Of a stretch of 64,000 nt of DNA, positions 25,050-37,323 are shown piece by piece. The stretch covers positions 310,001 through 374,000 of the forward strand of contig CALUOP010000001.1 of the NCBI GenBank assembly GCA_944322305.1, written 5' to 3'. The DNA is from an uncultured Coriobacteriaceae bacterium. Its GTDB lineage: Bacteria; Actinomycetota; Coriobacteriia; Coriobacteriales; Coriobacteriaceae. The first letter of the stretch is position 1; every line of letters starts with the position of its first letter. The notes under the pieces are model-generated. The model saw only the letters and a list, made by a program, of their open reading frames with translations, did no database searches and was not told where the DNA came from. The position numbers were made by a program, and so were the translations under genes.

Positions 25050-26542
25050 GCAAGCTCACCCCCCTTCCCAGCGAAATCGGGTGCGACGACGTTGACCGTT
25101 CCCGCCTCGCGCTCCAGCGCGCGGGCGAAGGTGAGCAGGCGCCGGTCTGAGAAAGCCGGGCCCACCAGCTGCGCGGACACGGGCAGGCCGCTTTCGGAGC
25201 CCAGCCCCAGCGGCACCGACACGCCGCCGTTGCCCACGATGTTGAGGCTCACGGTGAACACGTCGGAGAGGTACATCTGCGTGGGGTCGGAGATCTCGCC
25301 GAAGCGGAACGCCGTGCGCGGGCTCGCCGGCATGAGGATCACGTCGCAGCGCTCGAAGGCGCGCGTGTAGTCGCGCGTGATGAGCGTGCGGACCTGCTGC
25401 GCGGCGAAGTAGTACTGGTCGTACACGCCCGAGGAGAGCAGGTAGGCGCCGAGCATCTGGCGGCGCTTGGCCTCCGAGCCGAAGCCGTGCGCGCGGGACA
25501 GCGCGCTCTGCTCGGCCAGGGTCGAGCAATCCTTCTCCTGGTAGCCGTAGCGCACGCCGTCAAAGCGCGCCAGGTTGGAGAAAGCCTCGGCCGGGCCGAT
25601 CACGTAGTAGGCGGCGATGGCGGCGTCCATGTGCGGAAGCTCGATCTCCACAAGCTCGGCGCCCTGCGCCTCGAAGGCCGCCTTGGCGCGGGCCATGGCC
25701 TCGCGCACCTCCGGCGTCAGGCCCTCGGCCTCCATGAGGCCGGGGATGTAGCCCACGCGCATGCCCTCCACCGGGTCGTTCAGGTGCTCGACGAAGTCGA
25801 CCGGGCAGTCCTGGCTCGTGGAGTCCAGCGGATCGCGTCCGCCGGCGACAAGCGCGTTCATGGCGAGCGCCGCGTCCTCCACGGTGCGCGCGAACGGCCC
25901 CACCTGGTCGAGCGAGCTGCCGAAGGCCACCACGCCGTAGCGGCTCACCGCGCCGTAGGTAGGCTTCAGGCCCACCACGCCGCACAGCGACGCCGGCTGG
26001 CGTATGGAGCCGCCGGTGTCGGAGCCCAGCGTGATCGGGACCTCGCCTGCCGCGACGGCCGCCGCCGAGCCGCCCGAGGAGCCGCCGGGCACGCGCTCGG
26101 TGTCCCAGGGGTTGTTGGTGCGGTGGAAGGCCGAGCTCTCCGTGGAGGAGCCGAAGGCGAACTCGTCCATGTTGGTCTTGCCCACCGGCACCGCGCCGGC
26201 GTCGACGAGGCGCTGGACGCACGTGGCCGTGTAGGGGCTTTCGTAGTTCTCGAGCATGAGAGAAGCGCAGGTGGTGCGCGTGCCGGCAAGGTTCATGTTG
26301 TCCTTCACGGCAACGGGCACGCCGGCCAAGCAGCCGAGCTTCTCGCCCGCGGCACGGGCGGCGTCCACCTTGCGGGCATGCTCGAGGGCGAGCTCGGGGG
26401 TTACCTGGAGAAACGCCTGAACCGAGCTTTCGCGCGCCTGGATGGCGTCGAGCGCGGCGCGGGCGACCTCGGTGGCCGAGAACGTGCCGTCAGCCACGCC
26501 GGCGGCGATCTGGGCGGCGGTGAGGGTGTCGAAGCTCGTCAT
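25046..26542 (-). CDS. gatA: Asp-tRNA(Asn)/Glu-tRNA(Gln) amidotransferase subunit A
   Basis: The glutaminase/amidase subunit, which releases ammonia from glutamine and channels it to GatB. 498 aa, normal for the family. Catalytic Lys is in VAVKDNMN, and the Ser-cisSer-Lys triad is completed in GGSSGGSAAAVAAG and GSDTGGSIRQPA. ATG 26542 directly follows the gatC stop. Second gene of the gatC-A-B operon. Presence of GatCAB implies that the organism lacks, or does not rely on, a separate GlnRS and/or AsnRS. Confidence 0.97.
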   Translation of the reverse strand: MTSFDTLTAAQIAAGVADGTFSATEVARAALDAIQARESSVQAFLQVTPELALEHARKVDAARAAGEKLGCLAGVPVAVKDNMNLAGTRTTCASLMLENYESPYTATCVQRLVDAGAVPVGKTNMDEFAFGSSTESSAFHRTNNPWDTERVPGGSSGGSAAAVAAGEVPITLGSDTGGSIRQPASLCGVVGLKPTYGAVSRYGVVAFGSSLDQVGPFARTVEDAALAMNALVAGGRDPLDSTSQDCPVDFVEHLNDPVEGMRVGYIPGLMEAEGLTPEVREAMARAKAAFEAQGAELVEIELPHMDAAIAAYYVIGPAEAFSNLARFDGVRYGYQEKDCSTLAEQSALSRAHGFGSEAKRRQMLGAYLLSSGVYDQYYFAAQQVRTLITRDYTRAFERCDVILMPASPRTAFRFGEISDPTQMYLSDVFTVSLNIVGNGGVSVPLGLGSESGLPVSAQLVGPAFSDRRLLTFARALEREAGTVNVVAPDFAGKGGELA

Positions 26543-26848
26543 TTACGCAGCACCTCCGTCGCCCAAGATGGACGGCACGCGGAAAGAGCGGCCGCGCGTG
26601 GAGCCGGCGTTGCCGAGCGCGGCGTCGATCGCAAGGCCGGGGGCCTCCGCGTCGTCGCGCATGACGTTGGCCAGGTCGCCGATGGGGTGGTAGGTGGGCT
26701 CGACGCCCTCGAGGTCGTACTGGAGGATGGGGTCGAGGATCGCGATGGTATCGTTGAGGTACGCCGTCATCGCCTCGAGCTCCTCGGGGCTGAGCGCGAT
26801 GCGGGCGTAGTCGGCGATGCCGCGCACGTCATCTGCTGAAAGAGCCAT
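26543..26848 (-). CDS. gatC: Asp-tRNA(Asn)/Glu-tRNA(Gln) amidotransferase subunit C
   Basis: The small stabilising subunit of GatCAB, 101 aa, the family's usual size. Contains VRGIADYARIALSPEEL at the N-terminus and the conserved GVEPTYHP in the middle. The start is ATG 26848 after AAAGGAG. A longer opening up to 27043 is GC-driven and not GatC-like. First gene of the operon; a consensus TATAAT lies about 65 bp upstream (26912-26917). Confidence 0.94.
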   Translation of the reverse strand: MALSADDVRGIADYARIALSPEELEAMTAYLNDTIAILDPILQYDLEGVEPTYHPIGDLANVMRDDAEAPGLAIDAALGNAGSTRGRSFRVPSILGDGGAA

Positions 26849-26911
26849 AGCGCTCCTTTCGCGTTTGGGAAACCGCGCCCGCCTGCGGGGCGCGCGCACG
26901 GAATGCGTCCC

Positions 26912-26917
26912 ATTATA
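26912..26917 (-). promoter_or_regulatory. -10 element of the gat operon
   Basis: A minus-strand TATAAT in otherwise GC-rich sequence, 64 bp upstream of gatC. No clear -35 is seen. Confidence 0.45.
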
Positions 26918-27079
26918 CGTGCGGGCACGCGCACAGGCGGGCGGGCGGGCTGAAAGTACGCTGCTTTGTAACACGCCCAGAGCAGCCCCAGAGAACCGCT
27001 CGCCAGGAAAACGTTGAGCAAGACCCACACACGCGCCCGCCACGAAAGCGCCGGCGCGCGATGCTGTGACCGGCGTTCC

Positions 27080-27331
27080 CTAGATTATGAACACGGGCTT
27101 GAGCGCTTCTGCGGCCTCATGCTCGTCGGGCCCCTCCACGCACACGGAGAGGGTGTCCCCGCAGCGCGCGTCAAGCCCCATGAGCCCGACCAGGTCGGTG
27201 GCGGACGCGGTGCGCTCGCGGCACGCCACGGTAACGGTGCTTCGCCATGCGCGCGCGGCGACGGCTATCTGTGCCACGGGGCGCGCGTGCAGCCCCGAGG
27301 CGTCTGCGATCACATGCTGGAACCTCTCCAC
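27080..27331 (-). CDS. ptsH: Phosphocarrier protein HPr
   Basis: A general PTS phosphocarrier that passes phosphate from Enzyme I to EIIA proteins. 83 aa from GTG 27331 (GGGAGAGGGGAGAGG upstream). With this start the active histidine of GLHARP is exactly residue 15, as in E. coli and Bacillus HPr. At position 46, where the regulatory serine lies in many HPr proteins, an ungapped alignment gives aspartate (SATDLVGL). Adjacent upstream are EIIA-Glc and 6-phospho-beta-glucosidase genes. No ptsI is in the window. Confidence 0.93.
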   Translation of the reverse strand: MERFQHVIADASGLHARPVAQIAVAARAWRSTVTVACRERTASATDLVGLMGLDARCGDTLSVCVEGPDEHEAAEALKPVFII

Positions 27332-27429
27332 GATCCTCTCCCCTCTCCCTGGCAAAGCGCCCGCCGCCGCGCGAAGGCCCCAGAGCCCTCGGCATGCCTC
27401 CGCGGCGCCTTGGCCCCGGCGCACGAAAA

Positions 27430-27459
27430 ACGGGCGACCAGCACCGCTGGACCGCCCGT
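27430..27459 (-). terminator. Terminator after EIIA-Glc
   Basis: Outer stem ACGGGCG/CGCCCGT, inner stem CCAGC/GCTGG, followed on the minus strand by TTTTTCG. It lies 30 bp past the EIIA stop. Confidence 0.8.
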
Positions 27460-27489
27460 CTCTCGTTTTGGCTGGCGCTTGCGCCGAAC

Positions 27490-28026
27490 CTACTTGCGCG
27501 TAACCTTCACCACGGCGGTGCCGGCGGTAACCTGCGTCTCGGGATCAACGATCATGGACACGTCGGCGAACTCGGCGGTGTTGGACACGGCGAGAACCAC
27601 CACGTCCTTGTAGCCGGCGTCGGCGATGGCCTTCTTGTCGAACTGCAGCATGGGCTGGCCGGCGGTGACGTGGTCGTCCTTCTTCACCAGGCCCGTGAAG
27701 CCCTTGCCCTGCATGTTGACGGTGTCCACGCCCACGTGCACGAGAACCTCGATGCCGTCGTCGGACATGAGGCCAACGGCGTGGCCCATGGTGACGGTGA
27801 CGGTACCGGAAACCGGCGCGTACACGGTCTCGCCCTCGGGCCAGACGGCGCAGCCCTTGCCCAGCACCTCGGTGCCGAACACCGGGTCGGGCACGTCGGT
27901 CATCTTGACGGCCTTGCCGGTTGCCGGGGCGCACAGCGTGTCGGGAGCCGCGGCCGCGTCAACGCTGGCAACGGACGGCGCAGCGGCCGGCGCCTCCTTC
28001 TTCTTAAACATATCAAAGAAACCCAT
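27490..28026 (-). CDS. crr: PTS EIIA, glucose family (Crr-like)
   Basis: A cytoplasmic phosphocarrier for glucose/beta-glucoside/sucrose-type EIIBC permeases. 178 aa. The Ala/Pro-rich first 40 residues precede the EIIA-Glc domain (DPVFGTEVLGKG, VYAPVSGTV, H82 in GHAVGL, and H97 in VLVHVGVDTV, the expected phosphosite). The start is ATG 28026 after GGAG; an opening to 28113 is unsupported. It is a stand-alone domain with no EIIBC nearby, so it must serve permeases encoded elsewhere. Downstream of the GH1 genes and upstream of HPr, it fits a beta-glucoside PTS theme. Confidence 0.93.
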   Translation of the reverse strand: MGFFDMFKKKEAPAAAPSVASVDAAAAPDTLCAPATGKAVKMTDVPDPVFGTEVLGKGCAVWPEGETVYAPVSGTVTVTMGHAVGLMSDDGIEVLVHVGVDTVNMQGKGFTGLVKKDDHVTAGQPMLQFDKKAIADAGYKDVVVLAVSNTAEFADVSMIVDPETQVTAGTAVVKVTRK

Positions 28027-28233
28027 GATCCTACTCCTTGTCACAGGCCGCGCGAACGTACGCGCGAGCAAACCACATGTACGTACTATACGTTTCGGCC
28101 CTGATCCCCGCAAGCGCTTTCCCGCAGTTAGGCGCTCTCAACCTGTAAACGGTTACATATCTGGACAAGAGGGCGGTGGGCGGCCCGTCCGCGCGGGAAC
28201 GCGGCCCGCCCCCTCCGCCCCGCTGCCCCTGCC

Positions 28234-32471
<4,238 letters not shown>

Positions 32472-32715
32472 AGAGCCCCTTCCCTCTCGCGAGGGATTAT
32501 ACGCGGGTACCCGCGGGTCGCGCTGAGACGAACGTTTCATTTTTGAGGGCCGAGAAGCGCGCCGCGCCGCGACGCCTGACGCAAAGCGCAGGTGGAACGC
32601 AGGTGGAGCGCGGCTTGAACGACGCAGGCCGCCGCCTGCCGTGCGCTCGAGTCCGAGCCGGACGCTCCTGCGGTATCATAGCTGAACGAGAATAATACCC
32701 GGAAGGCGGACGCAC

Positions 32716-33768
32716 GTGGAGAAGCTACACGACGCATATGGGCGCGGCATCGACTACCTGCGCATCTCGGTTACCGACAAGTGCAACCTGCGCTGCATCT
32801 ACTGCATGCCGGCAGACGGCGTGCCGTTCCGCCCGCACGAGGAGCTGCTGCGCGCCGAGGAGATCGCGCGGTTTACGCGGCTGGCGGCGCACGAGGGCAT
32901 CCGCCGCGTGCGCCTCACCGGCGGCGAGCCGCTGGTGTTCAAGGGCGTTGTGGACCTGGTGCGCGAGCTGCGCGCCATCCCCGAGATCGAGGACATCTCG
33001 CTTACCACCAACGGAGTGCTGCTCCCCCGCCTGGCGCCCGAGCTCAAGCGCGCCGGCCTCGACCGCGTGAACATCTCGCTCGACACGCTCGACGCCGAGC
33101 AGTTCCGCCGCGTGACGCGCGTCGGCGACCTCGACGCAACGCTTGCCGGCATCGAAACCGCGCTCGCCCTGGGCCTTGACCCGGTCAAGATCAACTGCGT
33201 GGTGGTGCGGCGCCTGAAGCAGGACGTCCTCGCCTTCGCGCGGCTCTCGGTCGACCGGCCGCTGCACGTGCGCTTTATCGAGTACATGCCCATCGGCAAC
33301 GACGAGACCCGCTCCCACGGCGCGCTCGACCCCGAGGCCGCCACGTACGACGCCGCGCTCTGGGGCAAAAGCGACGTGGTGCCCACCGCCGAGCTTATCG
33401 ACAAGATCAACGCCCAAGCCGCCGCGGCGGGCCTTGAGCCCCTGGAGCCCGTGGGCGAGAAGGACCCCGCGCCGCTCGGCGCCGGCCCCGCGCGCTACTG
33501 GCGCTTCCCCGGCGCCGCGGGCACGGTGGGGTTCATCTCCGCCATGTCCAACCACTTCTGCAGCCGCTGCAACCGCCTGCGCCTCACTGCCGACGGCATG
33601 ATCCGCCCCTGCCTGTTCTCCGACGACGAATACCCCGTGCGCGACGCCCTGCGCCGCGGCACCGACGACGAGGTCCTCGCCGTCTACCGCGCCGCGCTTG
33701 AGCACAAGCCCAAGGAGCACGAGCTTATCGAAGGCACGGAGCGCTTCATGTCGCAGATCGGCGGCTGA
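32716..33768 (+). CDS. moaA: GTP 3',8-cyclase MoaA
   Basis: A radical SAM enzyme for the first step of molybdopterin synthesis, converting GTP to 3',8-cyclo-dihydro-GTP with MoaC's help. 350 aa from GTG 32716 (GGAAGG upstream). N-terminal cluster motif [11 protein letters not shown]-binding LTGGEPL, C-terminal substrate-cluster cysteines in [15 protein letters not shown] and RPCLF, and the conserved C-terminal GG. 94 bp downstream is a moaC-mobB fusion on the same strand, ending in a terminator at 35135-35172. Confidence 0.96.
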   Translation: MEKLHDAYGRGIDYLRISVTDKCNLRCIYCMPADGVPFRPHEELLRAEEIARFTRLAAHEGIRRVRLTGGEPLVFKGVVDLVRELRAIPEIEDISLTTNGVLLPRLAPELKRAGLDRVNISLDTLDAEQFRRVTRVGDLDATLAGIETALALGLDPVKINCVVVRRLKQDVLAFARLSVDRPLHVRFIEYMPIGNDETRSHGALDPEAATYDAALWGKSDVVPTAELIDKINAQAAAAGLEPLEPVGEKDPAPLGAGPARYWRFPGAAGTVGFISAMSNHFCSRCNRLRLTADGMIRPCLFSDDEYPVRDALRRGTDDEVLAVYRAALEHKPKEHELIEGTERFMSQIGG

Positions 33769-33862
33769 CCGAGAACCGCCCGCCCGAGAAGCGCCTGCCT
33801 TCGGCGCCCCGCCCGCGCAGGAAACTCCGCCCACTGCCAACCCCCAACCGAAAGGACGCCTC

Positions 33863-35107
33863 ATGTCTGACACCAACGCCCCCGCGCCCCGCGACGCCTA
33901 CCGCGACAGCCTCACCCACGTGGACGCGCGCGGCGACGTGCGCATGGTGGACGTGTCCGAGAAGGCCGTGACCAAGCGGCGCGCCATAGCCGAGGGCACC
34001 GTCCTCATGCACCCCGAGACCCAGACCATGGTGCTCGAGGACCGCGCCAAGAAAGGCGACGTGCTGGCGTGCGCGCGCGTGGCCGGCGTCATGGCCGCCA
34101 AACGCACCAGCGAGCTTATCCCCATGTGCCATCCGCTCATGATCACCAAGGCCAAGGTTGAGATCGAGCCCATCCCGGCCGACGCGGCGCACGCCAAGGA
34201 AGGCGGACCGGCGCCGCGACCCGACGGGCGCGTGGGCTTTCTCGTGCGCGCGACCTGCGGCGTCACCGGCGTCACGGGCATCGAGATGGAAGCGCTCACC
34301 GCGGCCTCCGTTGCCTGCCTCACCATCTACGACATGTGCAAGGCCGTGGACCGCGGCATGGAGGTAACCGACGTGCGGCTGCTGCGCAAGGAGGGCGGGC
34401 GCAGCGGCTTGTGGGAACGCCGCAGCGATGCCGCGCCGAGGCAGGCGGCAAGCCCTGCCGGCCCCAGCGCAAAAGACGGAGCTGAGGCCGAGCACGGAAC
34501 CGTGCCCGCTGCCGCGGCGGCCTCCTCTGCGCCTGCGACCGCTGAAGCCGCCGAGGCCCCCGCGCCCGCGGCTCCCGCCTTCGCGTTCGTGGGTTACCAG
34601 AACTCGGGCAAGACCACGCTGGTGGAGAAGGTCATCGCCGAGCTCACCGCCCGCGGCCTGCGCGTGGGGTCCGTGAAGCATCATGGGCACGCGCGCTTCG
34701 ACATCGACGCGCCGGGCAAGGACTCGTGGCGGCACGCGCGCGCCGGCAGCCGACATGTGGCCATCGTCTCGCCCGACCGCTGCGCCGAGTACCGCGACAC
34801 CGTGCGCGAGGCCGACGTGCGCGACGTGCTCGCCCACTACACCGACGTGGACGTGGTTATCGTGGAGGGCTACAAGGCCGCCGGCCTGGCCAACGTGATC
34901 GTGGCGCGCGAGGGCGTGGACGAGCTGCGCGGCAAGAACTCGCTCGACCTGGTGGGCGCGCGCACGCTCGCCATCGCCTGCGATGAGCGCCTGGCCCGCA
35001 AGGCCCAGCGCGCCGGCGTTGCGGCCGAGATCATCAACATCAACGACGCCGGCGCGGTGGCCCGCCTCATCGAGCGCCAGCTGACAGAGCGGGGCAGCCA
35101 GTCCTAA
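33863..35107 (+). CDS. moaC: MoaC-MobB fusion: cyclic pyranopterin monophosphate synthase and Mo-cofactor guanylation adaptor
   Basis: 414 aa with two domains. Residues about 10-185 are MoaC ([50 protein letters not shown]), which makes cPMP from the MoaA product. A 60-residue Ala/Pro/Glu linker follows. Residues about 240-410 are MobB, with Walker [30 protein letters not shown] and VIVEGYK; MobB helps attach GMP to Mo-molybdopterin. The start is ATG 33863 after AAAGGA. MoaC and MobB are usually separate. The fusion is in frame with no sign of a sequencing artefact. Confidence 0.94.
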   Translation: MSDTNAPAPRDAYRDSLTHVDARGDVRMVDVSEKAVTKRRAIAEGTVLMHPETQTMVLEDRAKKGDVLACARVAGVMAAKRTSELIPMCHPLMITKAKVEIEPIPADAAHAKEGGPAPRPDGRVGFLVRATCGVTGVTGIEMEALTAASVACLTIYDMCKAVDRGMEVTDVRLLRKEGGRSGLWERRSDAAPRQAASPAGPSAKDGAEAEHGTVPAAAAASSAPATAEAAEAPAPAAPAFAFVGYQNSGKTTLVEKVIAELTARGLRVGSVKHHGHARFDIDAPGKDSWRHARAGSRHVAIVSPDRCAEYRDTVREADVRDVLAHYTDVDVVIVEGYKAAGLANVIVAREGVDELRGKNSLDLVGARTLAIACDERLARKAQRAGVAAEIININDAGAVARLIERQLTERGSQS

Positions 35108-35134
35108 CCGTCCCGCCAGCGCGTCCCCAAACGA

Positions 35135-35172
35135 GAACAGCCTCCCTGGGCAGCGGCTCAGGGAGGCTGTTC
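35135..35172 (+). terminator. Terminator after moaC-mobB
   Basis: A 14-bp perfect stem (GAACAGCCTCCCTG and its complement) then TTTAC, 28 bp after the stop. Confidence 0.85.
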
Positions 35173-35185
35173 TTTACACCGAGCC

Positions 35186-35222
35186 GATGCGCCAAATTGG
35201 GCCGTGCTTAATTTGGCGCATC
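35186..35222. repeat. Dispersed hairpin repeat, family A, copy 2
   Basis: A perfect 13-bp stem (GATGCGCCAAATT/AATTTGGCGCATC) around a loop with GGCCGTGC. Nearly the same element lies at 1368-1402, including the loop, in the opposite orientation relative to the window. Confidence 0.8.
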
Positions 35223-35233
35223 AACAAAGGAAA

Positions 35234-35339
35234 CGGCCTTTCCAGGTGCCCTGGATTGCCGTGAAAGCGGGAGCGCATGCGCCTTTTGGCGATGCGCGTC
35301 CGCTTGAGCGGCAAGGCGGGGTGCCTGGGAAGGCTGCCG
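35234..35339. repeat. Dispersed repeat, family D, copy 1
   Basis: The core GAGCGCATGCGCC...GGCGATGCGCG (35271-35300) is flanked by imperfectly complementary arms (35234-35261 and 35309-35339). The core and its flanks match 42690-42785. It lies between the moa operon and the end of the ABC exporter operon. Confidence 0.65.
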
Positions 35340-35352
35340 GGATAGAAACCCC

Positions 35353-37323
35353 TTACTCCAGCTCGAAGGCGCCCGTGTACAGCTGGTAGTACACGCCCTT
35401 CTTGGCGATGAGCTCGTCATGGCTGCCGCGCTCGATGATGCGGCCGTGGTCGAGCACTATGATCGCATCGGAGTTGCGCACGGTGGAGAGGCGGTGCGCG
35501 ATGACGAAGGTAGTGCGCCCGCTCATGAGCGCGTCCATGCCCTTCTGCACGATGGCCTCGGTGCGCGTGTCGATGGAGCTCGTGGCCTCGTCCAGGATCA
35601 TCACCGGCGGGTCGGCAACGGCCGCGCGGCTGATCGAGAGCAGCTGGCGCTGGCCCTGGCTCAGGTTGGAACCGTTGTCGGTGAGCATCGTCTGATACCC
35701 CTGCGGCAGGCGCTCGATGAACCCGTGCGCGCCGGCGAGCTTGGCGGCGGCGATGCACTCCTCGTCCGTGGCGTCCAGACGGCCGTAGCGGATGTTGTCC
35801 ATCACCGTGCCGGTGAACAGGTTCACGTCCTGCAGCACCATGCCGAGCGAGCGGCGCAGGTCGCTCTTCTTGATCTTGGTGATGTTGATGCCGTCGTAGC
35901 GGATCTTGCCGTCGGCGATGTCGTAGAAGCGGTTGATGAGGTTGGTGATCGTGGTCTTGCCCGCGCCGGTGGCGCCCACGAAGGCGATCTTCTGGCCGGG
36001 CTTTGCCCACACGCTCACGTCGTGCAGGATGGTGTGGCCCGGCTTGTAGGCGAAGTCCACGTTGGTGAGGCGCACGTCGCCCTCAAGCGGCACGAGCTCG
36101 GTCACGCCGTTGTGGTGCGGGTGCTTCCACGCCCAGCGGCCGGTGTGCTTGTTGGCCGGCACCTCAACGAGCTTGCCGTTCTCCATCTTGGCGTTCACCA
36201 GCGTCACATAGCCCTCGTCATGCTCAGGCTCCTCGTCGGCGAGCTCAAAGAGGCGCTCGGCGCCGGCGAGGCCCATGACCACGGCGTTGATCTGCTGCGA
36301 GATCTGGCCGATCTGGCCAGCGAACTGCTTGGTCATGTTCAGGAACGGCACCGTCACGGCCACCGAGAACGCCAAGCCCGAGACAGACAGGTTCGGCACG
36401 CCCGAGGCAATGAAGATGCCGCCGGCGAGCGCCACGATGACGTACATCAGGTTGCCCAGGTTCATGAGGATGGGACCGAGCGTGTTGGTGTACATGTTGG
36501 CGGCGCGCGCGGCACGGAAGAGCTTCTCGTTGCGCACGTCGAAGTCCTCCTGCGCGGCCTGCTCGTGGCAGAACACCTTCACCACGCGCTGGCCGTTCAT
36601 GATCTCCTCGACATGGCCCTCGACGACGCCGATCTCGTGCTGCTGCGCCACGAAGTTGCGCGCAGAGCGGCCGCCGAGCTGCTTGGTCATGTAGGCCATG
36701 AAGGCCACGCCGCACACGACCACCAGGCACATCCACACGCTGTAGTACAGCATGACGCAGACCACCGAGCAGCAAGTGACCACGGTGAGCAGGATGTTGG
36801 GCAGCGACTGGCCGATCATCTGGCGCAGCGTGTCGATGTCGTTGGTGTAGTAGGACATGATGTCGCCGCGCTGGTGCTGGTCGAAGTAGCTGATCGGCAG
36901 GTCCTGCATGTGGTCGAACAGCTTCTCGCGGAACTTCTCGAGCGAGCCCTGCGTCACGATGGCCATCAGCTGGGTGTACAGCGTGTTCAGCGCGAGCGTG
37001 ACCACGTAGACGCCGATCAGCGTGAGCGACAGCGTGCCGATCTGCCCGGCAACGGCGTCCCAGTCGCCGGTCTGCCAGTGGGCGGTGACGATCTCGAGCG
37101 CGCGCTGGATGAAGGTCGCGGGCATAGCCGAGAGCATGGCCGAGATCACGATGCACACGATGACAACGGGCAGGATCTTGGGATAGAACGAGAAGAGCGT
37201 CTTGATGAGGCGGCCGAGCGTGCGCATGCGGCCGGGCTTCTTGGGCCCGTCGCCCTTCTGGCGGCGCGCCACGTTCTGGCGGTTCTCCTCGTAGGCCTTC
37301 TTGGCGTCGGAGTTAGCGCTCAT
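35353..37323 (-). CDS. ABC exporter half-transporter, catalytic-site subunit
   Basis: 656 aa: six membrane spans (about residues 50-350) and an ATPase domain. Walker A is GATGAGKTT, signature LSQGQRQLL, Walker B MILDEATSSID with the catalytic glutamate, switch IAHRLSTV. An extra stretch (about residues 365-420) separates the membrane and ATPase domains. The start is ATG 37323, overlapping the upstream exporter gene by 11 bp. With the partner at 37313-39148 it should form a heterodimeric exporter of the TM287/288 or LmrCD type, moving drugs, lipids or peptides outward. The substrate is unknown. Confidence 0.93.
   Translation of the reverse strand: MSANSDAKKAYEENRQNVARRQKGDGPKKPGRMRTLGRLIKTLFSFYPKILPVVIVCIVISAMLSAMPATFIQRALEIVTAHWQTGDWDAVAGQIGTLSLTLIGVYVVTLALNTLYTQLMAIVTQGSLEKFREKLFDHMQDLPISYFDQHQRGDIMSYYTNDIDTLRQMIGQSLPNILLTVVTCCSVVCVMLYYSVWMCLVVVCGVAFMAYMTKQLGGRSARNFVAQQHEIGVVEGHVEEIMNGQRVVKVFCHEQAAQEDFDVRNEKLFRAARAANMYTNTLGPILMNLGNLMYVIVALAGGIFIASGVPNLSVSGLAFSVAVTVPFLNMTKQFAGQIGQISQQINAVVMGLAGAERLFELADEEPEHDEGYVTLVNAKMENGKLVEVPANKHTGRWAWKHPHHNGVTELVPLEGDVRLTNVDFAYKPGHTILHDVSVWAKPGQKIAFVGATGAGKTTITNLINRFYDIADGKIRYDGINITKIKKSDLRRSLGMVLQDVNLFTGTVMDNIRYGRLDATDEECIAAAKLAGAHGFIERLPQGYQTMLTDNGSNLSQGQRQLLSISRAAVADPPVMILDEATSSIDTRTEAIVQKGMDALMSGRTTFVIAHRLSTVRNSDAIIVLDHGRIIERGSHDELIAKKGVYYQLYTGAFELE

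Noticed and set aside
32472-32715. Molybdenum-cofactor riboswitch upstream of moaA
   Set aside because: The 244-bp region is GC-rich and could fold many ways; I could not find the conserved Moco RNA core motifs.
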